Origin: Acetonema longum DSM 6540 | Lineage (GTDB): Bacteria; Bacillota; Negativicutes; Sporomusales; Acetonemataceae | DNA: 50,140 nucleotides | Direction: 5' to 3' | Assembly (NCBI RefSeq): GCF_000219125.1 | Contig: NZ_AFGF01000079.1 | Location: forward strand, 1 to 50,140 | Shown: positions 36,285-43,827 of the stretch, in pieces | Layout: each line of letters starts with the position of its first letter | How positions within the stretch are numbered: position 1 is the stretch's first letter | Program-made: the position numbers and the translations under genes | The notes under the pieces: model-generated | Databases searched by the model: none | The model's input: the letters and a program-made list of their open reading frames with translations, nothing else | Told to the model about the DNA's origin: nothing

Positions 36285-36695
36285 ATGGCCAAGACCTTTC
36301 GCCTGGACATTGTAACCCCTGAACGCGTCCTGCTGTCGGAAGAGGCCACGATGGTTGTGGCCCGCGCTGTTGACGGCGACATCGGCATTCTGCCCGGACA
36401 CGCTCCGCTGATCACCTCTTTGGCGATTTGGCCTTTGAAGATCAAACGGGCGGATGAAACAGAGTATCAGGTTTCACTGTGCAATGGATTTATGGAAGTG
36501 CAGCCGGACAAGGTTACAATCCTGGCCGGTTGCGCCGAACTTCCCGCTGAAATTGACCCGGAGAGGGCTCGGGGCGCCAAAGCCCGCGCCGAATCCCGGT
36601 TAAATGGCGATCGCTCCGATATTGACGTCGTCAGGGCTGAACTGGCTTTACAGCGTGCTTTGGTGCGTCTGAGAGTCGCCGGAGCCGAAAAATAA
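36285..36695 (+). CDS. atpC: ATP synthase subunit epsilon
   Basis: 136 aa, ATG at 36285. It couples the shaft to the c-ring and can inhibit ATP hydrolysis. N-terminal beta-sandwich with LDIVTPERVLLSEEATMVV and GDIGILPGHAPLITSL, then a C-terminal helical hairpin (AKARAESRLNGDRSDIDVVRAE shortened here to its start AKARAESRL and end LALQRALVRLRVA). It is the last gene of the atp operon; a terminator follows. Confidence 0.96.
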   Translation: MAKTFRLDIVTPERVLLSEEATMVVARAVDGDIGILPGHAPLITSLAIWPLKIKRADETEYQVSLCNGFMEVQPDKVTILAGCAELPAEIDPERARGAKARAESRLNGDRSDIDVVRAELALQRALVRLRVAGAEK

Positions 36696-36713
36696 AAATC
36701 ATATTGTGATTAG

Positions 36714-36743
36714 AACAGGTTGACAAAGTTCAGCCTGTTTTGT
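36714..36743 (+). terminator. Intrinsic terminator of the atp operon
   Basis: AACAGGTTGA (36714-36723) pairs with TCAGCCTGTT (36730-36739, one G-T pair) around a 6-nt loop and runs into TTTGTT. It lies 19 nt after the atpC stop. Confidence 0.75.
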
Positions 36744-36856
36744 TCATCTGCAGCCTGACGCATAACTCCCCCAAATGTTGGAAACACTGAAAATAGGATT
36801 ACCGTATACAGCGCGCCGAGACGGCGTGCCAACAGGGGAGTAAAGGCGGGAGAACC

Positions 36857-37606
36857 ATGGGGCGTCGGGAAATGTGGTTTGTTACTCTATTGGCCGTGGT
36901 TTCCTTACTGTGGGTAAGCGGCTTATCGTATCGGACGGCTTTTAGCAGCCGGCTGCTGGCGGATAGTATGCGCACCGCCGGGGTACACGTGCAGGAAGCC
37001 CATGTTAATGGCTGGGCCCAAATAGCCTTGCATGCCGGGAGCGAGAACAGGGACTTGGAAGAGACAGTTCATGCTGCCATGGGAAAACTGAACCTGGATC
37101 GGAAGCAGTATTCTGTCAGCCGTCATTTGGATCAGACTCAGCGGATGATCAGGGCGGAATACAGGAATGATCACGCGCAGGTGACGGCAGCAGTCCAGAT
37201 TGTCGGGCTGCCGGCAGCACCGGAACGATATATCGTAATTAATATTCTGGCAGCAAATCCTGGAGAGAATTTTAGCGAATGGGAAAATAAGGCGGAGCAA
37301 ATCATTAAAGATATGGGGGGGTTACCGCGCATAAGCACTTGCCTGGTTGGCTGGCTTGATGGTAAACTAGAGAGGGACGAATGGACGAAGCGATTTCATA
37401 CCGTCCTGAACGTCCTGGATGCGACGGTTGTTTCCACCATGTGTGATGGCGGCACTGTGAGTATCACCGGATATTCGCCGTTGCTCCAGGACTGGCTGAC
37501 AGTGGAAGGCCGCCGGATTAACGTTAATCTGGCAATGCGCTACAGTCCGTATGACAACCGAACTTACATTACCATCGGCTCCCCGGTCATTACCAGGGAG
37601 TATTAG
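36857..37606 (+). CDS. ywmB: YwmB family protein (TATA-box-binding-like fold)
   Basis: 249 aa, ATG at 36857. An N-terminal membrane or signal segment (WFVTLLAVVSLLWVSGLSY, about residues 6-24) is followed by a soluble domain with two related alpha/beta halves. The position between atpC and murA is that of ywmB in B. subtilis, and landmarks such as IKDMGG near the middle and the C-terminal GSPVITREY agree with my memory of the family. It should be exported or membrane-anchored. No function is established. Confidence 0.8.
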   Translation: MGRREMWFVTLLAVVSLLWVSGLSYRTAFSSRLLADSMRTAGVHVQEAHVNGWAQIALHAGSENRDLEETVHAAMGKLNLDRKQYSVSRHLDQTQRMIRAEYRNDHAQVTAAVQIVGLPAAPERYIVINILAANPGENFSEWENKAEQIIKDMGGLPRISTCLVGWLDGKLERDEWTKRFHTVLNVLDATVVSTMCDGGTVSITGYSPLLQDWLTVEGRRINVNLAMRYSPYDNRTYITIGSPVITREY

Positions 37607-37613
37607 CAGTGCG

Positions 37614-37774
37614 AGCACCTTGCGTCATTTAAAACAGGGGATTAGTTTGCGAGGATTTTTTTTGCAATGCGAGGCGAAGAAGCCGAGCATATCGGACATA
37701 TGTAAGGCGACGACAACGACGCGCTGCGGAAAAAGACTGCAAAATAATCCATGCTTTAGGTGACGCAAGGCGCT
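37614..37774. repeat. Second repeat type: 160-bp element with about 30-bp inverted ends
   Basis: The ends 37614-37644 (AGCACCTTGCGTCA... to GGATTA) and 37745-37774 are inverted copies that agree at roughly 24 of 30 positions. Inside, TTTTTTTGCAATGCG and CGCTGCGGAAAAAGA form a second, nested imperfect stem. This is a MITE-like layout with no coding sequence. It fills the ywmB-murA gap and shares no arm sequence with the CCGTTGAAAAAGG family. Its right end lies 7 nt before the murA ribosome site. Confidence 0.75.
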
Positions 37775-37796
37775 ACAGTTGTAGGAGGAGCTACTT

Positions 37797-39053
37797 GTGG
37801 AGAGATTAGTCATCAGGGGCGGCAGAAAACTGACCGGGACCGTTAAGGTCAGCGGAGCGAAAAATGCCGTACTGCCCATTATCGCTGCTTCCCTTCTGGG
37901 ATCCTCGACCAGCGTTCTGGAGGAGATTCCTGACCTGGAGGACGTGAGAACATTTGCCGAAGTGCTTGTACAGCTTGGAGTTTCAGTGAATCGAACTCAT
38001 TCATCACTTGTCATCGACTCCCATGATATCAAAAGCTGTGAAGCGTCGTATGAATTGGTCCGGAAAATGAGAGCCTCTTTTTTGGTGATGGGTCCCTTGC
38101 TGGCTCGTCTTGGCCGGGCGGTTATCTCCCTGCCGGGAGGCTGCGCCATCGGTACCCGGCCCATTGACCTGCATTTAAAAGGATTTGAAGCCTTAGGCGC
38201 TGAAATCGTGATGGGGCATGGCAGCATTGAGGCCCGTGCGCCTCGCGGATTGACCGGCGCCAGGATTTACCTGGATTTCCCTAGCGTAGGAGCCACTGAA
38301 AACATCATCATGGCCGCCAGTCTGGCCAAAGGTCAGACCATCCTGGAAAACCCGGCGGAAGAGCCGGAAATCGTGGATCTGGCCACCTATCTAAACGCTA
38401 TGGGCGCCCGAATCAGGGGGGCAGGCACCAACGTTATCAAAATCGAAGGTGTAACAGAACTCCGGGGCATGACTCACCCGGTCATCCCCGACCGGATCGA
38501 AGCCGGCACCTATATGGTGGCCGCTGCCATGACCGGTGGTGATGTACGTCTGGAAAATGTAATCAGTGAACACCTGAAACCGGTCGTTGCCAAGCTGAAG
38601 GAAGCTGGCGTCTATATCGAAGAAGACGTAACCGGCATCCGGGTCAAAGGCAGCGCCGATTTTAAATCCGTAGACATCAAAACACTGCCTTATCCCGGAT
38701 TTCCCACTGATATGCAGGCCCAGTTCATGGCCATGCTGACTGTGGCCAAAGGCACCGGCGTGGTTACTGAAACCGTATTCGAGAACCGGTTCATGCATGT
38801 GGATGAACTCAAGCGCATGGGAGCTAACATAAAAATCGACGGCCGCAGCGCCGTCATCGAAGGAGTCAGCCACCTTACCGGCTGTCCGGTAAAAGCCACT
38901 GACCTCAGAGCCGGAGCTGCCTTGGTACTGGCCGGGTTGGTAGCCAGCGGACAGACCGAAATCGGTCATCTGCACCATATCGACCGGGGTTATGAAAAGC
39001 TGGTGGAAAAATTCCAGTCCCTGGGCGCCGATATTACCCGGGTGGATGATTAA
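37797..39053 (+). CDS. murA: UDP-N-acetylglucosamine 1-carboxyvinyltransferase (MurA)
   Basis: 418 aa from a GTG at 37797 (TAGGAGGAG upstream). It catalyses the first committed step of peptidoglycan synthesis, transfer of enolpyruvate from PEP to UDP-GlcNAc. The catalytic, fosfomycin-reactive Cys116 is present in [18 protein letters not shown]. Other motifs are [12 protein letters not shown] near the N terminus and [15 protein letters not shown]. The position before spoIID matches murAA of B. subtilis, so a second murA copy may exist elsewhere. Confidence 0.97.
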   Translation: MERLVIRGGRKLTGTVKVSGAKNAVLPIIAASLLGSSTSVLEEIPDLEDVRTFAEVLVQLGVSVNRTHSSLVIDSHDIKSCEASYELVRKMRASFLVMGPLLARLGRAVISLPGGCAIGTRPIDLHLKGFEALGAEIVMGHGSIEARAPRGLTGARIYLDFPSVGATENIIMAASLAKGQTILENPAEEPEIVDLATYLNAMGARIRGAGTNVIKIEGVTELRGMTHPVIPDRIEAGTYMVAAAMTGGDVRLENVISEHLKPVVAKLKEAGVYIEEDVTGIRVKGSADFKSVDIKTLPYPGFPTDMQAQFMAMLTVAKGTGVVTETVFENRFMHVDELKRMGANIKIDGRSAVIEGVSHLTGCPVKATDLRAGAALVLAGLVASGQTEIGHLHHIDRGYEKLVEKFQSLGADITRVDD

Positions 39054-39089
39054 GAACTTATTTCATGAATATATGGCAAGCAAGAGTGC

Positions 39090-39113
39090 AGGGACGCCGC
39101 AGCGTCCCTTTCT
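39090..39113 (+). terminator. Intrinsic terminator after murA
   Basis: AGGGACGC-CGCA-GCGTCCCT (39090-39109) followed by TTCTTTAATTT. It separates murA from the sporulation gene spoIID. Confidence 0.75.
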
Positions 39114-39123
39114 TTAATTTATG

Positions 39124-39152
39124 GCATATGCCACACTTTGTCCGCATAGATA
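39124..39152 (+). promoter_or_regulatory. Probable sigma-E promoter of spoIID
   Basis: GCATATG (39124-39130), 14 nt, CATAGATA (39145-39152). This fits the B. subtilis sigma-E pattern (an ATAT-type -35 and a CATACANT -10 with 13-14 nt between). It shares the block TTTGTCCGCATA with the region before spoIIID at 41267-41277, and both genes are known sigma-E targets in Bacillus. Confidence 0.6.
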
Positions 39153-39185
39153 TAGATATATACTTGTACAATGCGGAGGGAGACA

Positions 39186-40175
39186 ATGCGGAGCTTTGCG
39201 TTGGCGATCGTCAGTGTGGCATTCCTGGTAATTATTGTGCCGCTTTTCATCATTATTTTTTTCAGCGGTCCGGCCTGGGTACAGGCTGAAAGACCGGCGC
39301 CGAAGAAGGAGGATGGAATGACGGTTCGGGTCTATCTGCATGAAACAGATGAGATCAAAGCTATGAACCTGGAAGAGTATGTAAAGGGAGTAGTCGCGGC
39401 TGAAATGCCGGCCGAGTTTCATCCGGAAGCCTTGAAGGCCCAGGCAGTGGCAGCCCGGACCTATGCGGTGCAAAACATGGTCTCTATGGGCGGAGCGGGC
39501 TTGGCTGACCGTCCCGGGGCTGATGTTACCACCGATCCGCGTCTGGGCCAGGGATGGGCCGATGAGGCTAAGATGAAAGCCCGTTGGGGCTTCCTGGGCT
39601 TTCAGAAGTATTGGCCCAAGATCAATAAAGCAGTGGAAGAAACCCAGGGCATGATTCTGACCTACCAGGGGAAACCCATCCAGGCCGTGTTTCATTCTAC
39701 CAGCAGTGAGCGCACCGCCAGCGCCAAAGAGGTGTGGGGGACGGACCACCCCTATCTGCAAAGCGTCCCCAGCGCTTGGGATAAGGATGCCCCCCGCTAT
39801 AGCGAAAACCGGCTGATTCCCTGGGAGGACATTGACAAACGCCTGGGCACTGACACTAAAACCGTAACCGTCAGCCAAAGCGACGCCAAAAATATTGCCC
39901 AGGTACTATCATCCACCGAGTCCGGGCGAGTGGATCGGGTGCGGATCGGAGAGACTACTTTCAGCGGCCAGGCTTTACGGGAAAAGCTGCAATTGCGCTC
40001 AACCCGGTTCAGCATTCAGCCAAAGCCGGCAGGTCTGGAATTCGTTACCCAAGGCTACGGTCACGGCGTGGGACTGAGCCAGTACGGCGCTAACGGCATG
40101 GCCAAAGACGGCAGAACATTTAATGAAATATTGACCTATTTCTATACGGGTGTTGTAATTGAAAAGTTACATTGA
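39186..40175 (+). CDS. spoIID: Stage II sporulation protein D (lytic transglycosylase)
   Basis: 329 aa from the ATG at 39186, with CGGAGGGA at 39174-39181; the ATG at 39171 overlaps that site. SpoIID cuts glycan strands during engulfment of the forespore by the mother cell. A single N-terminal membrane segment (about residues 5-25) precedes the catalytic region EEYVKGVVAAEMPAEFHPEA, which contains the catalytic Glu, then KAQAVAARTYA and the C-terminal YGHGVGLSQYGANGMA. Its position after murA is conserved in spore formers. It is preceded by a terminator and a sigma-E-like promoter. Confidence 0.95.
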   Translation: MRSFALAIVSVAFLVIIVPLFIIIFFSGPAWVQAERPAPKKEDGMTVRVYLHETDEIKAMNLEEYVKGVVAAEMPAEFHPEALKAQAVAARTYAVQNMVSMGGAGLADRPGADVTTDPRLGQGWADEAKMKARWGFLGFQKYWPKINKAVEETQGMILTYQGKPIQAVFHSTSSERTASAKEVWGTDHPYLQSVPSAWDKDAPRYSENRLIPWEDIDKRLGTDTKTVTVSQSDAKNIAQVLSSTESGRVDRVRIGETTFSGQALREKLQLRSTRFSIQPKPAGLEFVTQGYGHGVGLSQYGANGMAKDGRTFNEILTYFYTGVVIEKLH

Positions 40176-40183
40176 TATCCGCT

Positions 40184-40276
40184 CAGAAAGGTTCAGATGC
40201 TAGGTGAGAGAGACGCTTTCTGACTGAACCCGCCCGTGGGAGGCTGAAGTGACGCAGACGAGCCTTTTTCAACGGT
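40184..40276. repeat. Modular hairpin repeat, copy 5
   Basis: The left part AAAGGTTCAGATGC (40187-40200) and right arm 40253-40276 (GCAGACGAGCCTTTTTCAAC...) match the family; the outer left CCGTT is missing. The interior GGGAGGCTGAAGTGACG is the reverse complement of the CACTTCAGCCTCC module of copies 4 and 9, so this copy is in the opposite orientation. It begins 8 nt after the spoIID stop and ends 4 nt before the candidate promoter of the spoIIQ-like gene. Confidence 0.8.
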
Positions 40277-40280
40277 CTAT

Positions 40281-40310
40281 GTTTAAGGCAGGCATATTCT
40301 GGGCAGAATC
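40281..40310 (+). promoter_or_regulatory. Possible sigma-F promoter of the spoIIQ-like gene
   Basis: GTTTA (40281-40285), 15 nt, GGGCAGAATC (40301-40310) matches 8 of 10 positions of the forespore sigma-F -10 consensus as I remember it, and the -35 fully. spoIIQ is sigma-F-dependent in B. subtilis. The start would fall very close to the ribosome site, leaving a leader of only about 12 nt, which lowers confidence. Confidence 0.35.
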
Positions 40311-40327
40311 ACCTCAGAGGTGATCGT

Positions 40328-41080
40328 ATGTCCAACAGACTATGGCCTGTTCATTATTGGCAAGCAAAGAAAAAACGCATTCTGGCGGCTATTACAGCCT
40401 TTGAGCGCCGGCGGGACGTTACGGCTACCGGTCTGGTTCTCATCGCTCTGATATTTACAGTCGCCGTCGTCAGCGGTATCCAACTCTCCAACGGCCAATC
40501 GGAGAAAGAACAAACCGGTTTACCGGCGCAGCAAGGGGCGGTTCAGTCGGGAGTGGCTGTGACCAAAAACGAGGCGTTGAGCAGTCACTCTGTCACCGGC
40601 TTGATTCCGGGGCAGGAACCGGCGGATCTTCTGGCCGCTAAGCCGCCGCCAGCGGCTTCTGTTGAAAAACCGGCATCCAAGGCGTCTTCGGTGCCGGAAA
40701 AGGGAATTTGTCCGGTTAAAGGCTCTCCGGGCCTGGATTATGGCTGGCAGTATCACTCTGCCTTCAAAGATTGGCGCTATCATCCCGGAGTGGATATCCT
40801 GACCCAGGGGAAAGAACCGGTGAAAGCCGCATTCAACGGTACAGTGGAAACAATCAGCGACGATCCCCGGACCGGACTGACAGTGGTGGTGAAATCCGGA
40901 CCTTATCAGGTGCTCTACGGTTCCCTGTCCGAAGCCTTCGTGAAACAGGGGCAGAAACTGACCGCCGGACAGGCGGTGGGCTTAACCGGAGAATGTTTCA
41001 CCGAACCGGGCAATCATTTACATATTGGCATCAAAGAAAACGGGGAGTATCTCAACCCTCGGGAAGTCATTGGAAATTGA
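40328..41080 (+). CDS. spoIIQ: SpoIIQ-like M23-family peptidase
   Basis: 250 aa, ATG at 40328 with AGAGGTGAT upstream. SpoIIQ lies in the forespore membrane and joins SpoIIIAH across the intermembrane space during engulfment. One membrane segment (about residues 36-55) follows a basic N terminus; a Pro/Ala-rich linker leads to a LytM (M23) domain from about residue 130. All M23 zinc and catalytic positions seem present: His152 and Asp156 in HPGVDIL, and His230/His232 in NHLHIGI. B. subtilis SpoIIQ lacks such residues, while clostridial forms keep them. Position between spoIID and spoIIID supports the assignment; a general M23 protein is the alternative. Confidence 0.85.
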   Translation: MSNRLWPVHYWQAKKKRILAAITAFERRRDVTATGLVLIALIFTVAVVSGIQLSNGQSEKEQTGLPAQQGAVQSGVAVTKNEALSSHSVTGLIPGQEPADLLAAKPPPAASVEKPASKASSVPEKGICPVKGSPGLDYGWQYHSAFKDWRYHPGVDILTQGKEPVKAAFNGTVETISDDPRTGLTVVVKSGPYQVLYGSLSEAFVKQGQKLTAGQAVGLTGECFTEPGNHLHIGIKENGEYLNPREVIGN

Positions 41081-41087
41081 TGAGCTA

Positions 41088-41132
41088 AAAATGGTTTTGG
41101 CTGAAAAGCAGCTAAGGCCATTTTGTTTTTTT
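41088..41132 (+). terminator. Intrinsic terminator after spoIIQ
   Basis: AAAATGGTTTTGGCTG (41088-41103) pairs imperfectly with CAGCTAAGGCCATTTT (41109-41124) around a 5-nt loop and continues as GTTTTTTTG. A strong terminator 8 nt after the stop. Confidence 0.85.
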
Positions 41133-41139
41133 GTAAATA

Positions 41140-41250
41140 AAAATATCTTCAGCCTCGAATATGAGGGTCGTTCAAAAAGGTTCAGATGCTGGGAAGGCCG
41201 GGGACGCGCGTGAGACTGTACAACGCAGATGAGCCTTTTTCAACGACCTC
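41140..41250. repeat. Modular hairpin repeat, copy 6
   Basis: Arms 41163-41189 (GAGGGTCGTTCAAAAAGG...) and 41225-41250 (GCAGATGAGCCTTTTTCAAC...) pair. The outermost bases are GGTCGTT and AACGACC instead of GACCGTT and AACGGTC; both arms changed together, so pairing is kept. The left flank CAGCCTCGAATATGA (from about 41151) matches that of copy 7. It lies between the spoIIQ terminator and a sigma-E-like promoter. Confidence 0.85.
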
Positions 41251-41253
41251 CTG

Positions 41254-41281
41254 GCATGAATTCCTTTTGTCCGCATATATT
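41254..41281 (+). promoter_or_regulatory. Probable sigma-E promoter of spoIIID
   Basis: GCATGAA (41254-41260), 13 nt, CATATATT (41274-41281), the latter matching 7 of 8 positions of the sigma-E -10. The shared TTTTGTCCGCATA block before it resembles the spoIID promoter region. The start near 41288 would give a leader of about 28 nt before the ATG at 41316. Confidence 0.55.
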
Positions 41282-41315
41282 GTACCGATAAACAGCGGCG
41301 AGGGGAGTCGATGAT

Positions 41316-41582
41316 ATGAAAGACTATATAAGAAAACGGGTTCTGGACATTGGAAATCATATTTTGGGCAGCAAGCACACTGTCCGGCAGACAGCAACCG
41401 TATTCGGAGTCAGCAAAAGCACGGTGCATAAAGATATGATTGAGCGGTTGCCGACAATTAATGAGCATATGGCCCAGCATGTCAAGTCGGTATTGGAGAC
41501 CAATAAGGCTGAACGTCACATTCGCGGCGGTGAAGCCACGAGAAAAAAATATAAAGAAGGAAAACCGACCTGCGAAAATTAG
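41316..41582 (+). CDS. spoIIID: Sporulation transcription factor SpoIIID
   Basis: 88 aa, ATG at 41316 with CGAGGGGAG upstream. SpoIIID is a small DNA-binding protein that adjusts the mother-cell sigma-E programme. The helix-turn-helix is clear at about residues 22-45 (TVRQTATVFGVSKSTVHKDM), and the basic C-terminal tail that adds DNA contacts is present (RGGEATRKKYKEGK). The N-terminal MKDYIRKRVLDIGNHIL is diagnostic. Next to mbl as in B. subtilis. Confidence 0.96.
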   Translation: MKDYIRKRVLDIGNHILGSKHTVRQTATVFGVSKSTVHKDMIERLPTINEHMAQHVKSVLETNKAERHIRGGEATRKKYKEGKPTCEN

Positions 41583-41833
41583 AGGAATTTTAGGTAAAAT
41601 GTAGAATTATTTTTCTAGATTGATACTGGTATTATTCAATCGCCAATCTAAAGAGATGTGAAGCATCTCGTAATAAGAAAACAGATTGATTTTCGACTCG
41701 ACTACATAGAAGGCTGTTTGACTGCGAAATTTCCGAAAAACAATGTTTTCTTAGTCTACATGTTGCTACTATTTGCTCTAATTTTTTGGACTAGCGGCGG
41801 ACAAACCATACCAGTAGTGAAAGGGGATTTTTC

Positions 41834-42868
41834 ATGTTCGGGATGACAACTGACATTGGCGTAGACTTAGGAACCGCCAACGTACTCGTGTATGTGAAGG
41901 GAAAAGGTATCGTACTGCGTGAACCCTCTGTTGTCGCAATGGATCGGGATACTAATCGCATATTGGCCATCGGAGAGGAAGCCCGCAGAATGCTGGGACG
42001 TACCCCGGGAAATATCGTAGCCATTCGTCCGCTGCGTGAAGGTGTCATCGCCGATTATGACACCACAGAAAATATGCTGCGATATTTTCTGCAAAAAATA
42101 TCCGGAAGTAGCTGGTTTGGCAAGCCGCGGATCATGATCTGCATTCCGTCAGGCGTTACCACGGTGGAGAAACGTGCGGTTCTGGAGGCGGCGATGCAGG
42201 CTGGTGCCAGAAAGACCTTTTTGATTGAAGAACCGCTGGCAGCGGCTCTGGGCGCGGGATTGGATATTTCACAGCCCTGCGGCTCCATGGTTATTGATAT
42301 CGGCGGCGGCACTACCGATGTAGCTGTACTCAGCTTGGGCGGCATTGTTTTAAGCGAGTCATTGCGGGTGGGCGGCGACAAATTTGATGAATCCATTATC
42401 CGCTATATCAAAAAAGAATATAACATGATGATTGGCGAACGTACTGCCGAAGAAATAAAAATCAATTGCGGCACGGCCTATCCTCCCGACCGCAACGAGG
42501 TGGTCGAGATTCGGGGCCGGGATTTGATTTCGGGACTCCCCAAAACCATGAGGATCAGCTCAGCCGAGACTAAAGAAGCATTGGCTGAATCCATTCAGGG
42601 TATTGTGGACACCGTTAAAGCCGTGCTGGAGCGGACTCCGCCTGAACTGGCAGCGGATATTGTCGACCGGGGCATGGTCATGACCGGCGGCGGTTCGCTT
42701 TTAAACGGGTTGGACAAGCTCATTCAGCTGGAGACGGGAATTCCTACTTATTTGGCCGACGATCCTCTTTCCTGTGTGGCATTGGGCACGGGTAAAGCGC
42801 TGGATGCCCTGGAAAGTCTGCAGGACAGTCTGACTTCTATTAACTCCAATAAAGGGGTAAGCATGTAA
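41834..42868 (+). CDS. mbl: MreB/Mbl-type actin homologue
   Basis: 344 aa, ATG at 41834 with AAAGGGGAT upstream. It polymerises under the membrane and guides lateral cell-wall synthesis. Actin-fold nucleotide motifs are DIGVDLGTANVLVY (phosphate 1), IDIGGGTTDVAVLSLGGI (phosphate 2) and VMTGGGSLLNGLDKLI (adenosine). The neighbourhood spoIIID-mbl-flgF/G favours Mbl over MreB. The 251-bp gap before it contains a GAGATG-TGAAG-CATCTC hairpin at 41653-41669 and no clear promoter. It is followed 15 nt later by the flagellar gene, probably in one transcript. Confidence 0.95.
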   Translation: MFGMTTDIGVDLGTANVLVYVKGKGIVLREPSVVAMDRDTNRILAIGEEARRMLGRTPGNIVAIRPLREGVIADYDTTENMLRYFLQKISGSSWFGKPRIMICIPSGVTTVEKRAVLEAAMQAGARKTFLIEEPLAAALGAGLDISQPCGSMVIDIGGGTTDVAVLSLGGIVLSESLRVGGDKFDESIIRYIKKEYNMMIGERTAEEIKINCGTAYPPDRNEVVEIRGRDLISGLPKTMRISSAETKEALAESIQGIVDTVKAVLERTPPELAADIVDRGMVMTGGGSLLNGLDKLIQLETGIPTYLADDPLSCVALGTGKALDALESLQDSLTSINSNKGVSM

Positions 42869-42883
42869 AAGGAGTGATAAGAT

Positions 42884-43645
42884 ATGATTAGAGGCGTTTA
42901 CAGTTCAGCTTCAGGCATGCTGGCAGAATCGCTCCGTACCGATGTAACCGCCAATAACTTGGCTAACGCCAACACTACCGGTTATAAGAAGGATGTGGCG
43001 GTGAATAAAGATTTTGCCAGCCTTTTGATTAAACGGATCAATGACGGCCAGGAAGAGAATATTGGCCGGCTGGGCGTGGGTGTGCAGGTAGACGAGGTAG
43101 TCACTATGCATGACATGGGGGTTACCCGTGTGACCGGCAATCCTTTGGACCTGGCTATCGAAGGCAAAGGCTTTTTTGCCGTGGAAACTCCGACCGGCGT
43201 CTGCTACACCCGAAATGGCAATTTCACCCGCGACAGCCTGGGGCAATTGGTGACCCAGGATGGCTACCGGGTGCTGGGACAGGGGGGCGCCATCCAATTG
43301 GACGGTTCGACGATAATTGGACAAAATGGCTCTGTACGGGTCACTCTGACTGATGATGATCAGGCTGAAGCCATAGAAGTAGGCCAGCTTCAGTTTGTCG
43401 AATTTGACAATGAGAAACAGTTGCGTAAAATCGGCGACAGTCTCTACGTCTATGAAGGGGAACAGCCGCCGGCGCAGGCTTCCGGTATCATCCAGCAGGG
43501 CATGCTTGAAGGCTCCAATGTCAATGTTGTCACCGAAATGGTGAACATGATCACCGGTTATCGCGCTTATGAAATCAGCGCCAAAGTCGTCCAAACCCAT
43601 GATACACTGCTTGACAAGGCGGCTAACGAAGTCGGGAGGGTGTAA
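42884..43645 (+). CDS. flgF: Flagellar basal-body rod protein, FlgF/FlhO type
   Basis: 253 aa, ATG at 42884 with an AAGGAGTGA site. It is a proximal or distal rod component exported through the flagellar type III apparatus. The rod/hook-family N terminus is present (SSASGMLAESLRTDVTANNL, then ANANTTGYKK) together with NPLDLAIEGKGFFAVE, TRNGNFTRDSLG and the C-terminal coiled coil NVVTEMVNMITGYRAYEISAK. Counterpart of flhO of B. subtilis by position after mbl. A paralogue flgG follows. Confidence 0.92.
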   Translation: MIRGVYSSASGMLAESLRTDVTANNLANANTTGYKKDVAVNKDFASLLIKRINDGQEENIGRLGVGVQVDEVVTMHDMGVTRVTGNPLDLAIEGKGFFAVETPTGVCYTRNGNFTRDSLGQLVTQDGYRVLGQGGAIQLDGSTIIGQNGSVRVTLTDDDQAEAIEVGQLQFVEFDNEKQLRKIGDSLYVYEGEQPPAQASGIIQQGMLEGSNVNVVTEMVNMITGYRAYEISAKVVQTHDTLLDKAANEVGRV

Positions 43646-43697
43646 TGCCCGGCTTCACTGGCTCATCTCATAATGAGTAAATAGTACTACATAAATA

Positions 43698-43760
43698 TTG
43701 AAAAAACCCTGATATACTTTAGCATAGATGGGAGGCCGGACCCCTTGCGGGAAGCCTCCT
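43698..43760 (+). promoter_or_regulatory. Possible promoter and structured leader before flgG
   Basis: TTGAAA (43698-43703), 16 nt, TAGCAT (43720-43725) is a moderate promoter match. Directly downstream GGAGGC (43731-43736) pairs with GCCTCC (43755-43760), with an inner CCCC/GGG pair. A second hairpin, GGCCGC with GCGGCC, follows at about 43761-43785. The leader of roughly 95 nt to the flgG ATG is thus highly structured. Confidence 0.4.
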
Positions 43761-43827
43761 GGCCGCCGATTGACCGACGCGGCCAAACAGTAGGACAAGG
43801 ATAATGAAATGGGGGTAATGATACACT

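Noticed and set aside
41581-41833. A promoter for mbl
   Set aside because: Several TTGAT-like and TATTAT-like boxes exist but none has both correct spacing and good matches.
41658-41846. A 62-codon open frame before mbl
   Set aside because: It starts without a ribosome site, overlaps the start of mbl and contains no recognisable domain; it is probably untranslated leader.
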